A DNA stretch of 64,000 nucleotides from DASZIT01 sp963819695 (GTDB taxonomy: Bacteria > Actinomycetota > Acidimicrobiia > Acidimicrobiales > RAAP-2), in contig CAWFXD010000002.1 of assembly GCA_963819695.1 (NCBI GenBank), positions 558,001 through 622,000 of the forward strand. The letters run 5' to 3'. Below are positions 26,989 to 36,455 of this stretch, piece by piece (position 1 is the first letter of the stretch; every line of letters starts with the position of its first letter). Below the pieces are notes generated by a model. The model did no database searches. It had not been told where the DNA came from and saw only the letters and a list, made by a program, of their open reading frames with translations. A program made the position numbers and the translations under genes.

Positions 26989-28820
26989 GAATCGATCGCC
27001 GGCCGGCTGCGGGGAAAGCCGGTGTTGGCCGACTCTCGAGGTGACGGGCCGTCGGCCCGGCTGCCATTGTCGGAACCGGCGGCCACGGCCAGCGGGTCAC
27101 GGGTCGTCGGCACCGACACCCGGACGTGCCCACCCCGGGTCCAGGAGGCGGCGGCGGCCAGCAGGCTGGCCACGATGGCGAAGTCGAACGCCGCGTGCAG
27201 CCCGGCCCGGAACGGCGCGGTGATCAGCCCCGGGAAGAAGCTTCGGCCGGTCACCTTGGCCTGTTGGGCCGCGGTCAGATGGGACAGGACCTGAGGTCCG
27301 ATGAGGTGCTGGACCGGGTTGACACCCAGGAATGCCGCGAACAGGGTGGAGACCGGTGGCAGGTGGGAGGCGCGGGCGGCGACCGACGGCGACACGCCGT
27401 TGGCCACCAACCCGTGGAAGAGGTTGGCCGGCAGCGACGAAGACAGCCCGACGATCATCAGACTGAAGAAGATTCCGATGGAGAGGACCTGGGCGGAATT
27501 CTGGAACGTGGTGTTCATCCCCGAGCCCGCCCCCCGGTGCTCGGGCGGAAGGCTGTTCATCACCCCGGCCCGGTTCGGCGCGCCGAACGAGGACATGGAC
27601 AGCCCGGCCACGAACAGCAGGATGGCGAACACCATGTACGGGAAGTCGATGGGCAAGAACTCGAGGAGCACGAAGATCACTGCGGTGCCGATCATGCCGC
27701 CGGTGGCGAAAGGTCGGGCACCATAACGATCCGACAGGATGCCCGAGAAGGGCGCGGCGACCAGAAACCCGGCAGTGAGCGGGAGCAGGGCGATCCCGGC
27801 CCACAGTGGGGTGCGGGCGAAGTCATAGCCGTGCAGCGGCAACCAGATTCCTTGCAGCCAGATGATGAGCATGAACATCAGCCCACCCCGGCTCAATGCG
27901 GCCAGGAAGCTGGCGAAGACGCCAGCGGTGAAGGCGCGGATCTTGAACAGCTGGAGCCGGAACATGGGTTGCGGGACCTTGGTCTCGATGAAGCCGAAGG
28001 CGATCAGGAGGAGGACACCGGTGACCAATGCCCCGATCACCCTCGGATTGGTCCACCCCATGGTGTCGTGGCCGTACGGCTCGATCCCGTAGGTGATGCC
28101 GACCATGACCAGGATGAGACCCAGCGCGAAGGTGATGTTCCCGGGCCAGTCGATGCGGGCCGGTTGCCGGGCGCTGAGCTCGCGGAGCTTGATGTAACCC
28201 CAGACGGTGCCGAAGAGGCCGATGGGCACCGAGACCAGGAAGATGAGCCGCCAGTTGATCGGGGCCAGGAGCCCGCCCAGCACCAGCCCGATGAACGTCC
28301 CGCTCAGCGCGGCGGCCTGGTTGATACCCATGGCCAGCCCTCGCTGACCCTGGGGAAAGGCGTCGGTGAGGATGGCCGCCGAGTTCGCCATCAGCATGGC
28401 GGCGCCGACTCCTTGGAAGATCCGCATCACGATGAGAAAGATCCCCGCCGCCCGACCGTGGGTCCAGGTAATGGTGAGCAGGAGGGAGAAGAAGGTGAAG
28501 ACGGCGAAACCGAGGTTGTAGGTTCGCACCCGGCCGTAGATGTCACCGAGTCGGCCGAGCGTGGTGACCAGGACACTGGTGACCACCAGGAATCCCAGGA
28601 TCATCCACAACAGGAAGAAGCTGTTGCCGGACTGCAGCGGGTCGATGCCGATGCCCCGGAAGATGTCCGGCAACGAGATCAGGGTTATCGACCCGTCGAT
28701 GGTCGCCATGAGCATGCCCAGGGTCGAGATGAACAGCGCCACCCACTTGTAGCCGTCGTCGGGGACCGCACCGGTGTGGGGCAGGACGGCGGGTTGGGAC
28801 GGTGGCTGAACGTCGAGCAT
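26985..28820 (-). CDS. DHA2-type MFS multidrug exporter
   Basis: An 611-aa transporter of the EmrB/QacA type with about 14 hydrophobic helices. Motif A appears as GRLGDIYGRVRTYN and the DHA2 pattern as MLMATIDGSITLISLPDI. A long loop before the last helix and a polar C-tail make it longer than usual. ATG 28820 is chosen because the protein begins there (MLDVQPPSQPAV) with GGAG upstream; a longer reading crosses the promoter. Forms an operon with the merR gene and is divergent from a dienelactone hydrolase gene. Confidence 0.87.
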   Translation of the reverse strand: MLDVQPPSQPAVLPHTGAVPDDGYKWVALFISTLGMLMATIDGSITLISLPDIFRGIGIDPLQSGNSFFLLWMILGFLVVTSVLVTTLGRLGDIYGRVRTYNLGFAVFTFFSLLLTITWTHGRAAGIFLIVMRIFQGVGAAMLMANSAAILTDAFPQGQRGLAMGINQAAALSGTFIGLVLGGLLAPINWRLIFLVSVPIGLFGTVWGYIKLRELSARQPARIDWPGNITFALGLILVMVGITYGIEPYGHDTMGWTNPRVIGALVTGVLLLIAFGFIETKVPQPMFRLQLFKIRAFTAGVFASFLAALSRGGLMFMLIIWLQGIWLPLHGYDFARTPLWAGIALLPLTAGFLVAAPFSGILSDRYGARPFATGGMIGTAVIFVLLEFLPIDFPYMVFAILLFVAGLSMSSFGAPNRAGVMNSLPPEHRGAGSGMNTTFQNSAQVLSIGIFFSLMIVGLSSSLPANLFHGLVANGVSPSVAARASHLPPVSTLFAAFLGVNPVQHLIGPQVLSHLTAAQQAKVTGRSFFPGLITAPFRAGLHAAFDFAIVASLLAAAASWTRGGHVRVSVPTTRDPLAVAAGSDNGSRADGPSPRESANTGFPRSRPAIDS

Positions 28821-28844
28821 CGCACTCCGGGAGGCTGACTTGTG

Positions 28845-28883
28845 GTTTACGTGGACGAAAACTAAGCATAACGTAAACGTCAA
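28845..28883 (-). promoter_or_regulatory. candidate promoter/operator of the MFS-merR operon
   Basis: Inverted repeat GTTTACGT (28845-28852) and ACGTAAAC (28871-28878), 18 nt apart, with a TTGACG -35-like hexamer on the minus strand at 28883-28878. TTTACGT half-sites occur in operators of several MerR-type regulators. It lies between the divergent MFS and hydrolase genes and could serve both. Confidence 0.4.
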
Positions 28884-28966
28884 CAGGACGGGAAAGGCGG
28901 CTCCCTCGCCCAAGATGGGGTGGGGGTGGTCCAACGACCCCCGCCAGCCACCGAGAGGAGTGCCGA

Positions 28967-29699
28967 ATGAGCACCAACGCAGAGATCACCATCGAGACGG
29001 CCGACGGTCCGATGCCGGCCTACGAAGCGTCACCCGGACGTGCTGCCCGCGGCGCCATCCTGGTCATCCAGGAGGCGTTCGGGGTCACGCGGCACATCCA
29101 GGACATCGCCGACCGACTGGCTGACGCCGGTTGGTTCGCGGTGGCGCCGGCGTTCTTCCACCGTGACGGATCGCCGGTCCTGGAGTACGACGATTTCGAC
29201 TCGGTGATGCCCCTGATGGGCAATCTGTCGGCTGAGGGCCTGACCGTCGACGTGAACGCCGCCCTCGATCATTTCGAAGCCCGAGACTTTGCCGCTCCGC
29301 GAAATTGGCGTGGTGGGGTTCTGCATGGGAGGCAGCGTCACCTTTCTCGCCGCCACCCTGCGCCCATTGGGGGCGGCGGTGACCTACTACGGCGGCGGCG
29401 TGCTGGAGGGCCGGTTCGGGCTGCCGTCCCTGGTCGACCTGGCGCCCACACTCCAGACGCCCTGGCTCGGGCTCTACGGCGACCTCGACAAAGGCATTCC
29501 CTCCGACCAGGTCGAACAGCTGCGGAGTGCGGTGAAAGGGGCGCCGGTCCCGACCGAGATCGTCCGCTACCCCGATGCCGACCACGGGTTCAACTGCGAT
29601 GACCGCCCGGCCGTCTTCAACCCGGCTGCGGCAGCCGATGGCTGGACGCGGACCCTCGCCTGGTTCGACGCCCACGTCCAGCCGGTGGCCAAGGGGTGA
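28967..29699 (+). CDS. dienelactone hydrolase family protein, one frame break
   Basis: Alpha/beta hydrolase of the dienelactone hydrolase family, about 243 aa if repaired. The first frame runs to about 29295 (GAILVIQEAFGVTRHIQDIADRLA, then FEARDFAAPR). The second frame carries the nucleophile elbow GFCMGG (Cys), the Asp in YGDLDKGIP and the His in DADHGF, so the complete Cys-Asp-His triad is encoded. A single missing base between 29290 and 29300 explains the break. Start ATG 28967 has GAGAGGAG upstream. Divergent from the MFS-merR operon. Confidence 0.82.
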
Positions 29700-29724
29700 G
29701 CGGTACCGGCACCGGAACCGGGGC

Positions 29725-31329
29725 TCAGGTCGCGAGGATGACGGCCTGATCCGGCCGCAGGCGGCCGTCGAACCGGGAGCCGTCGCCTGCCCCGTCACTG
29801 GATGCGGCCACCGTCGCCGGATCCCGGCTCCCGCTCAGTCCGCCGACGTCCACCGGGGCATCGGTGAAATTGATCAGAACCGTGCAGACGTCGTCATCGA
29901 GTGCCCGCCGGTAGGCGAGGACGCCATCCGGGGCGTCGAGTGGGGTGAAGTCGCCGAGGACCAGGGCCGGATGTTGCCTTCGAAGGGCGATCAGGCGGCG
30001 GTAGAGATGCAGGATCGAGTTCGGTTCGGTGCGCTGATCGGCATAGTTGCGGGTCGCCGATTCCGCGGGGAAGGGAAGCCAGGGCCTGACGCCGCCGGGT
30101 GTTGGCCAGCCGTGGTCGTCCGTCCCGTCCCAGGGGAGCGGAGCCCGGCATCCGTCCCGTCCTCCGGGGTCGACCGCCTGCTCGGGGGGGATGTCGGCAT
30201 CGAGGAGGCCCAGCTCCTCGCCCTGGTAGAGGAACGGGGTCCCCCGCAGGGTCAACAGCAACACCGCCGCCGACCGGGCCCGGAGCTCACTCCGGCGTTG
30301 GGCAACTTGCGCAGGTTCACCTCGGGAGCGGGCGGCGGCGTCGTAGCGCGACCGGTGCCGGCGGTTGTCGTGGTTGGACAGCACCCAGGTCGGCCAGGCG
30401 TCTCTGGGCTCCAGGGCTCGGACGGTGGCGGCGATGCACCGGCTCCAGTGGGACTCCCACCACGGTGCGAACAGTGGCGGGAAGTTGAAGGACAGATGGA
30501 GTTCGTCGCCCCGGCCGTAATAGGTCGCCACCTTTTCCGTGGACAGTAGGAAGACCTCGCCGACGATGACCCGGTCCCCGGGGTAGCTGTCGAGGAGCCG
30601 GCGGATGTCCCGCAGTCGCGAGTGGGTGACGGGGACGTCATTGAGGGCGGAATGAGGCATGCCCGCCATCTCCGGCGGATCGTCGGGGAGGCGGGGATCC
30701 TTGCCGATGCAGTGGATGACGTCGGCCCGTATCCCGTCGACCCCGCGATCGAGCCAGAACCGGAGGACATCATGCATCGCCTCCACCACGCCGGGCTCAT
30801 CCCAGTTGAGATCGGGTTGGGCGGACTCGAACAGGTGGAGATACCACTGGCTGGACGCCTGGTCGAATGTCCATGCCGGGGCCGACCGGTCGAAGGAGGC
30901 GACCCAGTTGTTGGGCGGGGGCCCGTCGGAGGGCGGATCGCGCCAGACATACCAATTGCGGTGATCACTGCCGAGGCCGGTCAGCGCGTCCAAAAACCAG
31001 GGATGCTGGTCCGAGGTGTGGTTGGGGACCCAGTCGATGATGATCCGGAGGCCGAGCCGGTGGGCCCCGGCCACCAGGGCGTCGAACTCCTCGAGCGTTC
31101 CGAACAGGGGATCCACATCGCAGTAGTCGCTGACGTCGTAGCCGAAGTCAACCATCGGCGACGGGTAGAAGGGCGAGATCCAGATGGCGTCGACACCCAG
31201 CCAGGCCAGGTCATCCAGGTGGGCACGAATTCCGGCCAGGTCCCCGATCCCGTCGCCGTCGGTGTCGGCGAAGGATCGGGGATAGATCTGGTAGACGACC
31301 GCGCCCTTCCACCAGGGGGTCGGGGGCAC
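29725..31329 (-). CDS. GH13 alpha-glucosidase/oligo-1,6-glucosidase-like
   Basis: A 534-aa glycoside hydrolase family 13 enzyme. The catalytic barrel shows VVYQIYPRSF, DWVPNHTS, the nucleophile Asp in GIRADVIH, the acid Glu in VGEVFLL and the transition-state Asp in LSNHDN, followed by the C-terminal beta domain. No signal peptide, so it acts in the cytoplasm on short alpha-glucans or related disaccharides. GTG 31329 (VPPTPWWKGAVVYQIYP) is the start: a promoter TTGACC-N16-TATCGG ends 8 nt upstream. The upstream SRPBCC gene ends 32 nt away. Confidence 0.9.
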   Translation of the reverse strand: MPPTPWWKGAVVYQIYPRSFADTDGDGIGDLAGIRAHLDDLAWLGVDAIWISPFYPSPMVDFGYDVSDYCDVDPLFGTLEEFDALVAGAHRLGLRIIIDWVPNHTSDQHPWFLDALTGLGSDHRNWYVWRDPPSDGPPPNNWVASFDRSAPAWTFDQASSQWYLHLFESAQPDLNWDEPGVVEAMHDVLRFWLDRGVDGIRADVIHCIGKDPRLPDDPPEMAGMPHSALNDVPVTHSRLRDIRRLLDSYPGDRVIVGEVFLLSTEKVATYYGRGDELHLSFNFPPLFAPWWESHWSRCIAATVRALEPRDAWPTWVLSNHDNRRHRSRYDAAARSRGEPAQVAQRRSELRARSAAVLLLTLRGTPFLYQGEELGLLDADIPPEQAVDPGGRDGCRAPLPWDGTDDHGWPTPGGVRPWLPFPAESATRNYADQRTEPNSILHLYRRLIALRRQHPALVLGDFTPLDAPDGVLAYRRALDDDVCTVLINFTDAPVDVGGLSGSRDPATVAASSDGAGDGSRFDGRLRPDQAVILAT

Positions 31330-31337
31330 GGGTATCG

Positions 31338-31365
31338 CCGATAACCGGCGCGGGGGGATGGTCAA
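31338..31365 (-). promoter_or_regulatory. promoter of the GH13 gene
   Basis: Minus strand TTGACC (31365-31360), 16 nt, TATCGG (31343-31338), 8 nt before the GTG start. The -35 element overlaps the end of the upstream SRPBCC gene. Confidence 0.5.
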
Positions 31366-31823
31366 GCCTCGGCGCGGGCCTTCAGGCGGACGAGGGTCTC
31401 CACCATGTTCCGGCGGTTGAGGGCGTCGGTGTCCTTCACCCCCCGAAGCAGCGGGCTCAGTGCCTGAAAGCCCGAGCTCCGGTGGTCGACGAACCGCTCG
31501 GTGACGGTGATCTGACCCGGCTCGCCGGCATCGGCGATGAGGTAGCTCCATTCGGCAACCGGGACGGGCCCGACCCGGACATCCCAGGCGACCTCTTGGC
31601 CCGGCCGGTACCGCACGATGGTGCAGGTGGTGGACCATCGTCGCCAGCCCCGGCGGTTGCTCCCCCGGAATCTGGCCCCCACCTCCGGCCCGGAGGCCGG
31701 GCCGGTCCATTTCATCCCGGTGCATTCCGCGGTCATGTCGCCCATGAGGGTCGGGTCGCGGATCAGCTCCCACACCCGTTCGGATGGCGCCCGGACCTGT
31801 TCGCTGACCTCGACGGTACCCAC
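31362..31823 (-). CDS. SRPBCC/START-like polyketide-cyclase family protein
   Basis: A 153-aa lipid-binding-fold protein: VEVSEQVRAPSERVWELIRDPTLMGDM start, central WRRWSTTCTIV strand and long C-terminal helix. Such proteins bind hydrophobic ligands; no activity can be deduced. Start GTG 31823 is preferred over an upstream in-frame start because TAACGT lies 8 nt before it. It follows the MMPL gene on the same strand after 55 nt and precedes the glucosidase gene. Confidence 0.78.
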   Translation of the reverse strand: MGTVEVSEQVRAPSERVWELIRDPTLMGDMTAECTGMKWTGPASGPEVGARFRGSNRRGWRRWSTTCTIVRYRPGQEVAWDVRVGPVPVAEWSYLIADAGEPGQITVTERFVDHRSSGFQALSPLLRGVKDTDALNRRNMVETLVRLKARAEA

Positions 31824-31878
31824 GGGAAATGACGTTAGCCCTGGTGGATTCGCCCTGACCACACCGGTCGTGGCCGGA

Positions 31879-34365
31879 TCAGGCCGGGAGCGGCTCGATG
31901 GGGAGTTCCGGCACCGGGACCGGCGCCGAGCCCCTCGCCGCCACCGGTTCTTCGGCTGAGCGGATCAGACGGCGCGACACCCAGTTGCGCCCGTCGCCCT
32001 CGGCCCAGACCAGAATCGGCGGGAGGATGACCAGCGCGCAGAGCAGGGCCACCAGGACGTTCATGCCGACGATGATGCCGAACCCCCGCAGGAGCGGCCA
32101 GGGCGAGGAGGCGATGACCGCGACTCCGGCGATGGCGGTGAGCCCCGAGACGATGAACGCCCGCCCGGTCCGGGTGGCGGTCTCGTGCATCGACTCGACG
32201 GGAGTCCGTTTTCGGGCGCGCTCCTCCACGAAGCGAAGCAGGATCAACGAGGTGAACTCGGTGCACACCGCCACCACCAACGGGCCGGACACCGCGGTCA
32301 TCGGGCTCAGCTTCAGGCTCAGGGCCCAGGCGACCAGCGAGACGGCTCCGACCGCCACCACCACCGGGATCAGGGAGAGTATCGAACGGATCACGCTCCG
32401 GAGCCGCAAGGCCAGGAAGATCCCGACGAAGATGATCGACAGGTAGGTGAGGAGGGTCCGGGACTTGGCCAGGTTGTCGAGGAACCCGACCCCCACCACC
32501 GCGATGCCGCCGGGCTCGACGGTGATCCCGGCCGGCGGGTGCAGATTGCTCTGGAGGTGGTCGACCACCGGCTTCAGGTCACCGACGGTGGACGTCTTGG
32601 AGCGGAAGATGACACCGAGATCGGCCCCGCCATTGGCCACCGTGGCGTGTTGGATGTCGGGGGGCGTCAGGCCGTAGACCTGTTTCACCTGGCTGCCCAG
32701 CGGGGGTACCGGGGTGGTGCCGGGCAGAGAGATGAACTCATCGACCAGATTGACCATGCCGGCGGCCGGGAACAGCTGGCTGGGAAACGTCGTGACCTGG
32801 TCATTGGAGAAGGAGGACACGTAGGCCACCGTCTGGTCGCTCCACGGGTTGGCGGTGTGGATGGCGGCGGCCACCTCGTTGTCGGTCCCCGTCCCCGCCT
32901 TCAAGGCGTTGACGTCCTTCACGGTCTGTGAACCCGGGTCGATCCATTGCAACGGGTCGGTCTGCAGTTGGATATGGCCTTCCACCGCCAGTCCGCCGAT
33001 GAGGATGGCGATGGCGGCCACCGCCAAGGGGATCGCCGCGGTGGCCGGAACGCTGCCCAACCAGGCGGTGAGCCGGGCCAGCCGGCCGTGGGAGAAGTCG
33101 ACCCCCTTGGTCGGCGACTTGTATTCGCGGATCCCGAGGAAGGCCAGCGGGCCGATGATGCTGCAGACGCAGACGGCGATGATGCCGACGATGAGCAACC
33201 AGCCGAACTGGCGGAGCATCGGCACTTTGGCCAGCAGGAGGGCGGCAAAGGCGAACACCGCGTCAAAGGTGACCACCAGCAGGGCCGGACCCAGATGTCG
33301 GGCGGTGGCCTGAATCGGATGGGGGGCGCGGGCCAGGATCACCTCCTCCTCGACCCGGGAATGCATTTGGATGGCGTAGTCGATTCCCACCCCCAGCAGC
33401 ACCGGCAGGCCGGCGATGCTGGCCAGGGTGAGCGGTATCCCGAAGAATCCCGTGAGCCCGAAGCCCCAGATCAGGCCGATGACCACGATGAGGAAGGGCA
33501 GCAACCGCCATCTCACGTTGAACAGCAGCAGCAAGATGATGATCATCACCACCGCGGCGATGGCTCCGAGGGTGAGCATGCCCCCCTTCAGGTAGTTGTT
33601 GATGGTCCGGAGGAGGGCGGGGACGCCGGTGGTAAGGGTGGTGGTGTTCTGGAAGTTGGCCGAGTTCACAATGTTCTGGACGGAGACGGCCGCCGCCGAC
33701 TCCTGTTCGATGGTCAGGTTCCCCTTGAGCACCACCACCATTGCCGCGTGCCCGTTGTTGGGAAAGAAGGTGGCAGACGCGGTGCGCAAGGTGCCGTCGG
33801 GGTTGTGGGTCAGATAGTTGACCCAGGCCGGGTTGGTGATCACCTGTTGTTTGGCCGGGATGGCGGCTTCTCCGCTGGCCAGCGCCACGATGTTCTTCTG
33901 GCGGACGGCCTGGCTCGCCGCCGATGGATCCCGGGCGAACGCCGACAGCAGGAGCTTCCCGGCGGGGCTGTCGGTGGGGTTGCCATCGGGGCTGGTGGCC
34001 AGGGCGTTCGACAGGTTGAGATCGTCGAGCGGGGTTATGGCGCTGAACACCGACGGATCGCTCTTCAACTTGGACTGGATGAAATTGAACTGGGCGATGT
34101 TGTTGGGGGTGAACAGGTTGGCGATGGTGGTGCCCGGGCGCATGGTGAACATGGTCACGATCGGGTCACCGCCGAACAGCGACTCATAGTGCCCGTTGTC
34201 GATCTGGGCCGTGTCGTTGGCGTTGAGGTAGCTGGCATTGCTGGTGGAGAACTTCAACTGGGTGATGCCGATGCCAAGCCCGATGGTGATGAGCAGCCCG
34301 ACCACCGACACGGTGCCCGCCCGCTTGCCGAGGTTGAGACCCAACCAGCTCCAGACGTTCCTCAT
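31879..34365 (-). CDS. MMPL/RND-family transporter
   Basis: An 828-aa RND-superfamily permease with the duplicated layout: helix 1 (about 20-38), a large extracellular domain, helices 2-6 (about 260-420), a second extracellular domain and helices 8-12 (about 630-800). Motif VLLGVGIDYAIQMHSRVEEE in helix 4 and the equivalent second-half segment fit MMPL/hopanoid-type lipid exporters. Cargo is likely a lipid or hydrophobic compound. The start has GTAGGAG upstream. The 282-nt divergent gap to the rsbV gene holds promoters for both. Confidence 0.88.
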   Translation of the reverse strand: MRNVWSWLGLNLGKRAGTVSVVGLLITIGLGIGITQLKFSTSNASYLNANDTAQIDNGHYESLFGGDPIVTMFTMRPGTTIANLFTPNNIAQFNFIQSKLKSDPSVFSAITPLDDLNLSNALATSPDGNPTDSPAGKLLLSAFARDPSAASQAVRQKNIVALASGEAAIPAKQQVITNPAWVNYLTHNPDGTLRTASATFFPNNGHAAMVVVLKGNLTIEQESAAAVSVQNIVNSANFQNTTTLTTGVPALLRTINNYLKGGMLTLGAIAAVVMIIILLLLFNVRWRLLPFLIVVIGLIWGFGLTGFFGIPLTLASIAGLPVLLGVGIDYAIQMHSRVEEEVILARAPHPIQATARHLGPALLVVTFDAVFAFAALLLAKVPMLRQFGWLLIVGIIAVCVCSIIGPLAFLGIREYKSPTKGVDFSHGRLARLTAWLGSVPATAAIPLAVAAIAILIGGLAVEGHIQLQTDPLQWIDPGSQTVKDVNALKAGTGTDNEVAAAIHTANPWSDQTVAYVSSFSNDQVTTFPSQLFPAAGMVNLVDEFISLPGTTPVPPLGSQVKQVYGLTPPDIQHATVANGGADLGVIFRSKTSTVGDLKPVVDHLQSNLHPPAGITVEPGGIAVVGVGFLDNLAKSRTLLTYLSIIFVGIFLALRLRSVIRSILSLIPVVVAVGAVSLVAWALSLKLSPMTAVSGPLVVAVCTEFTSLILLRFVEERARKRTPVESMHETATRTGRAFIVSGLTAIAGVAVIASSPWPLLRGFGIIVGMNVLVALLCALVILPPILVWAEGDGRNWVSRRLIRSAEEPVAARGSAPVPVPELPIEPLPA

Positions 34366-34647
34366 CGTGACACTCCTACTACTTCATGTGGTTCCATGCT
34401 GTTTCCCCCTGGATCCCCGGTGCCACTGGAAATGGAAGCTACTGCGTCGTGGAGTTGCCCGTCGCCCCCTCCCCGGGAAGCTCCCCCCGGGCTTCGTGCC
34501 GGTTGGCTTCGGGAGATACGCTGACCCGCGGTTGCGGCGTGGCCAGGGAGTCCGGCTGGGGGAGGGAAGGGCGAATATCGTTGACACCAACCGGTTCGAG
34601 ATGTCCTGGCCATTTGACCTGCCTATGTCCGAGAAAGGACTGCACCC

Positions 34648-34990
34648 GTGGACCTGACCTTTGAGATTGCCGAGAAGACGATCGATGGTGTCTCCGTGGT
34701 GACGGTGACCGGCGAGATCGATGTGGCCACCGCCCCCGATCTGCGAGAGTGTCTGCTGGCCCAGGAGGCCGACCGGAGTCCCGGCGATCGTCGTCGACCT
34801 CACCGGAGTGTCGTTCATCGACTCCACCGCCCTGGGGGTGCTGGTCGGCGCCTACCGCCGTCAGGAGGATGCCGGAGGAAGCTTCAAACTGGTGGTGACC
34901 GAGCCGCGGGTCCTCAAGGTGCTGGAGATCACCGATTTGACCAGTGTGTTCCCGGTCTTCGCCAGTGTCGACGAGGCAGTACGCGGATGA
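34648..34990 (+). CDS. RsbV-like STAS anti-sigma antagonist, one frame break
   Basis: First gene of a partner-switching operon. The first frame gives VDLTFEIAEK...TVTGEIDVATAPDLRECLLA. The second, after a one-base break near 34770-34780, gives AIVVDLTGVSFIDSTALGVLVGAYRR with the phosphorylatable Ser in DSTALG. The repaired product is about 114 aa, normal for RsbV. AAAGGA lies 8 nt before GTG 34648. The stop overlaps the next ATG (ATGA). The break is probably an assembly indel, since the two downstream genes are intact. Confidence 0.83.
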
Positions 34991-35373
34991 ACGACTCCGT
35001 CGAGCTGACCATCCCGGTCCGATCCGACCTTATTATCCTGGCCCGGCTGACGGCGGCGGCCATCGCCGCCCGAGCCGAATTCGGCATCGAAGACATCGAG
35101 GATCTTCGACTGGTGGTCGAGGAGCTCTGTATCTCGGTGATCGGAACCGTGACCGACGGCACCCTCCACCTTCGCTTCACCGCTAAGGACGGAGCCATCA
35201 CGGTGGCATGTTCACTCTGGGGCGAGGGCGGCGATGACGCCCGGGGTCAGAGTGAGCCGGACGAGCTGTCCCTGCGGATCATCGAGGCGCTGGTGGACGA
35301 GTACGGAGAGGAAATCGCGGATGGTCGGCGTCAGGCATGGATCCGCAAGTACAGGAGCAAGGTTGCCTCTTGA
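34987..35373 (+). CDS. RsbW-like anti-sigma factor
   Basis: A 128-aa HATPase_c protein. The N-box region reads EDLRLVVEELCISVIG, where the usual Asn is missing or replaced, and the G-boxes are weakly conserved. It may therefore bind the sigma factor well but phosphorylate the STAS protein poorly. It overlaps rsbV (ATGA) and the sigma gene (TGATG), which fixes its role as the cognate anti-sigma factor. Confidence 0.82.
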   Translation: MNDSVELTIPVRSDLIILARLTAAAIAARAEFGIEDIEDLRLVVEELCISVIGTVTDGTLHLRFTAKDGAITVACSLWGEGGDDARGQSEPDELSLRIIEALVDEYGEEIADGRRQAWIRKYRSKVAS

Positions 35374-36119
35374 TGTTGGACGCCGCGGAGAGTCCGCACA
35401 CGCCCCATGAGTTGTGGGTGGAGTTCGCCTCCACCCGCGATCCCTCGTTGCGCGACAGGCTCATCACTGAAAACCTCGGACTGGCTCGGCGACTTGCCCA
35501 TCGGTTTGCCCACCGTGGGCAGTCCTACGACGACTTGTCCCAGGTTGCCTCCATCGCGTTGATCAAGGCGGTGGATCGGTACGACCCCGAGCGGAACGTG
35601 AAATTCTCCACGTTTGCCACCGGGACCATCATCGGGGAGCTGAAGAGGCACTTCCGCGACCGGGGCTGGGCGGTGCGGGCACCCCGCCGCATCCAGGAGC
35701 TCTACCTCGAGCTCGGGGCCACCATCGAATCACTCGGTCACGAACTGGGCCGGTCACCCACGGTGTCAGAGTTGGCCCAGGTCACCGGGGCTCCCGAGGA
35801 GTCGATCGTGGAGGCAATCGAGGCCGGCCAGGGTTACCGGTCCGCGTCACTGGATGCGCCGGCGGTCGGAGGGGCCACGTTGGGAGACACCCTCGCCACC
35901 GGGGATTCGGCCACGGAGCTGGTGGAGGAGCGGTCGGTGCTCGAGCCCGCCCTCGCACTCCTTCCTACCCGGAGCCGGGACATCGTGAAGCTCCGGTTCA
36001 TCGACGGCCTCACCCAGTCCGAGATCGCCTCCCGAATCGGCATCAGCCAGATGCACGTCTCCCGGCTGTTGGCCACCAGCCTGGCCCAGCTGCGGGAGGC
36101 ATTTTCCGGCGAGCTCTGA
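35373..36119 (+). CDS. SigB/SigF-family RNA polymerase sigma factor
   Basis: A 248-aa sigma factor of the SigB/SigF/SigG group. Region 2 includes LARRLAHRFAHRGQSYDDLSQVASIALIKAVDRYDP and FSTFATGTIIGELKRHFRD; region 3 follows (RIQELYLELGATIESLGHELGRSPTVSELA). Region 4 ends with LTQSEIASRIGISQMHVSRLLATSL. ATG 35373 overlaps the anti-sigma stop (TGATG). The regulon probably includes the three GTTT/GTAT-N16-GGGTA promoters at 9.8-10.8 kb. No such promoter is seen in front of its own operon. Confidence 0.93.
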   Translation: MLDAAESPHTPHELWVEFASTRDPSLRDRLITENLGLARRLAHRFAHRGQSYDDLSQVASIALIKAVDRYDPERNVKFSTFATGTIIGELKRHFRDRGWAVRAPRRIQELYLELGATIESLGHELGRSPTVSELAQVTGAPEESIVEAIEAGQGYRSASLDAPAVGGATLGDTLATGDSATELVEERSVLEPALALLPTRSRDIVKLRFIDGLTQSEIASRIGISQMHVSRLLATSLAQLREAFSGEL

Positions 36120-36206
36120 GCGGAGGCAATGTTTGGGCGGATCGGCCGGCGGGTATCGCACCGGCGAGGAGCCATCCCCCGGCTCCTTTGTTACGGAGGT
36201 TGTGCC

Positions 36207-36446
36207 GTGCTCGAACATCCGACACCGAATGGCTCGATCGTCGCAGAACGTCTGGGAGACCGGGGAAGCCCACAGGTCTACGGGTTGAACCGGATCTGTG
36301 CCCACGACGGCTGTGAGGTACGGCTGTCGATGTACAACAGCTCCGAGTGCTGTGCCCTGCACGATGTGTCGATGCTGTCCTCGTCACCGGCCAAGGGGTT
36401 TGCTCGGCGGCGGCGGCGCCGGCCGTCGGTGGCCAGATCCGCCTGA
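36207..36446 (+). CDS. small zinc-knuckle-like protein
   Basis: A 79-aa protein with a central motif RICAHDGCEVRLSMYNSSECCALHD, that is C-x4-C-x13-CC-x2-H, fitting a one-zinc ribbon or knuckle, and a strongly basic tail (RRRRRR). The GTG at 36207 follows GGAGG by 7 nt; an upstream ATG at 36129 has no ribosome site. Similar short RICA..GC...LS.YN..C..H proteins occur in Actinobacteria without assigned function. Nucleic-acid binding is plausible from charge. Confidence 0.65.
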   Translation: MLEHPTPNGSIVAERLGDRGSPQVYGLNRICAHDGCEVRLSMYNSSECCALHDVSMLSSSPAKGFARRRRRRPSVARSA

Positions 36447-36455
36447 AGTCCTGGT

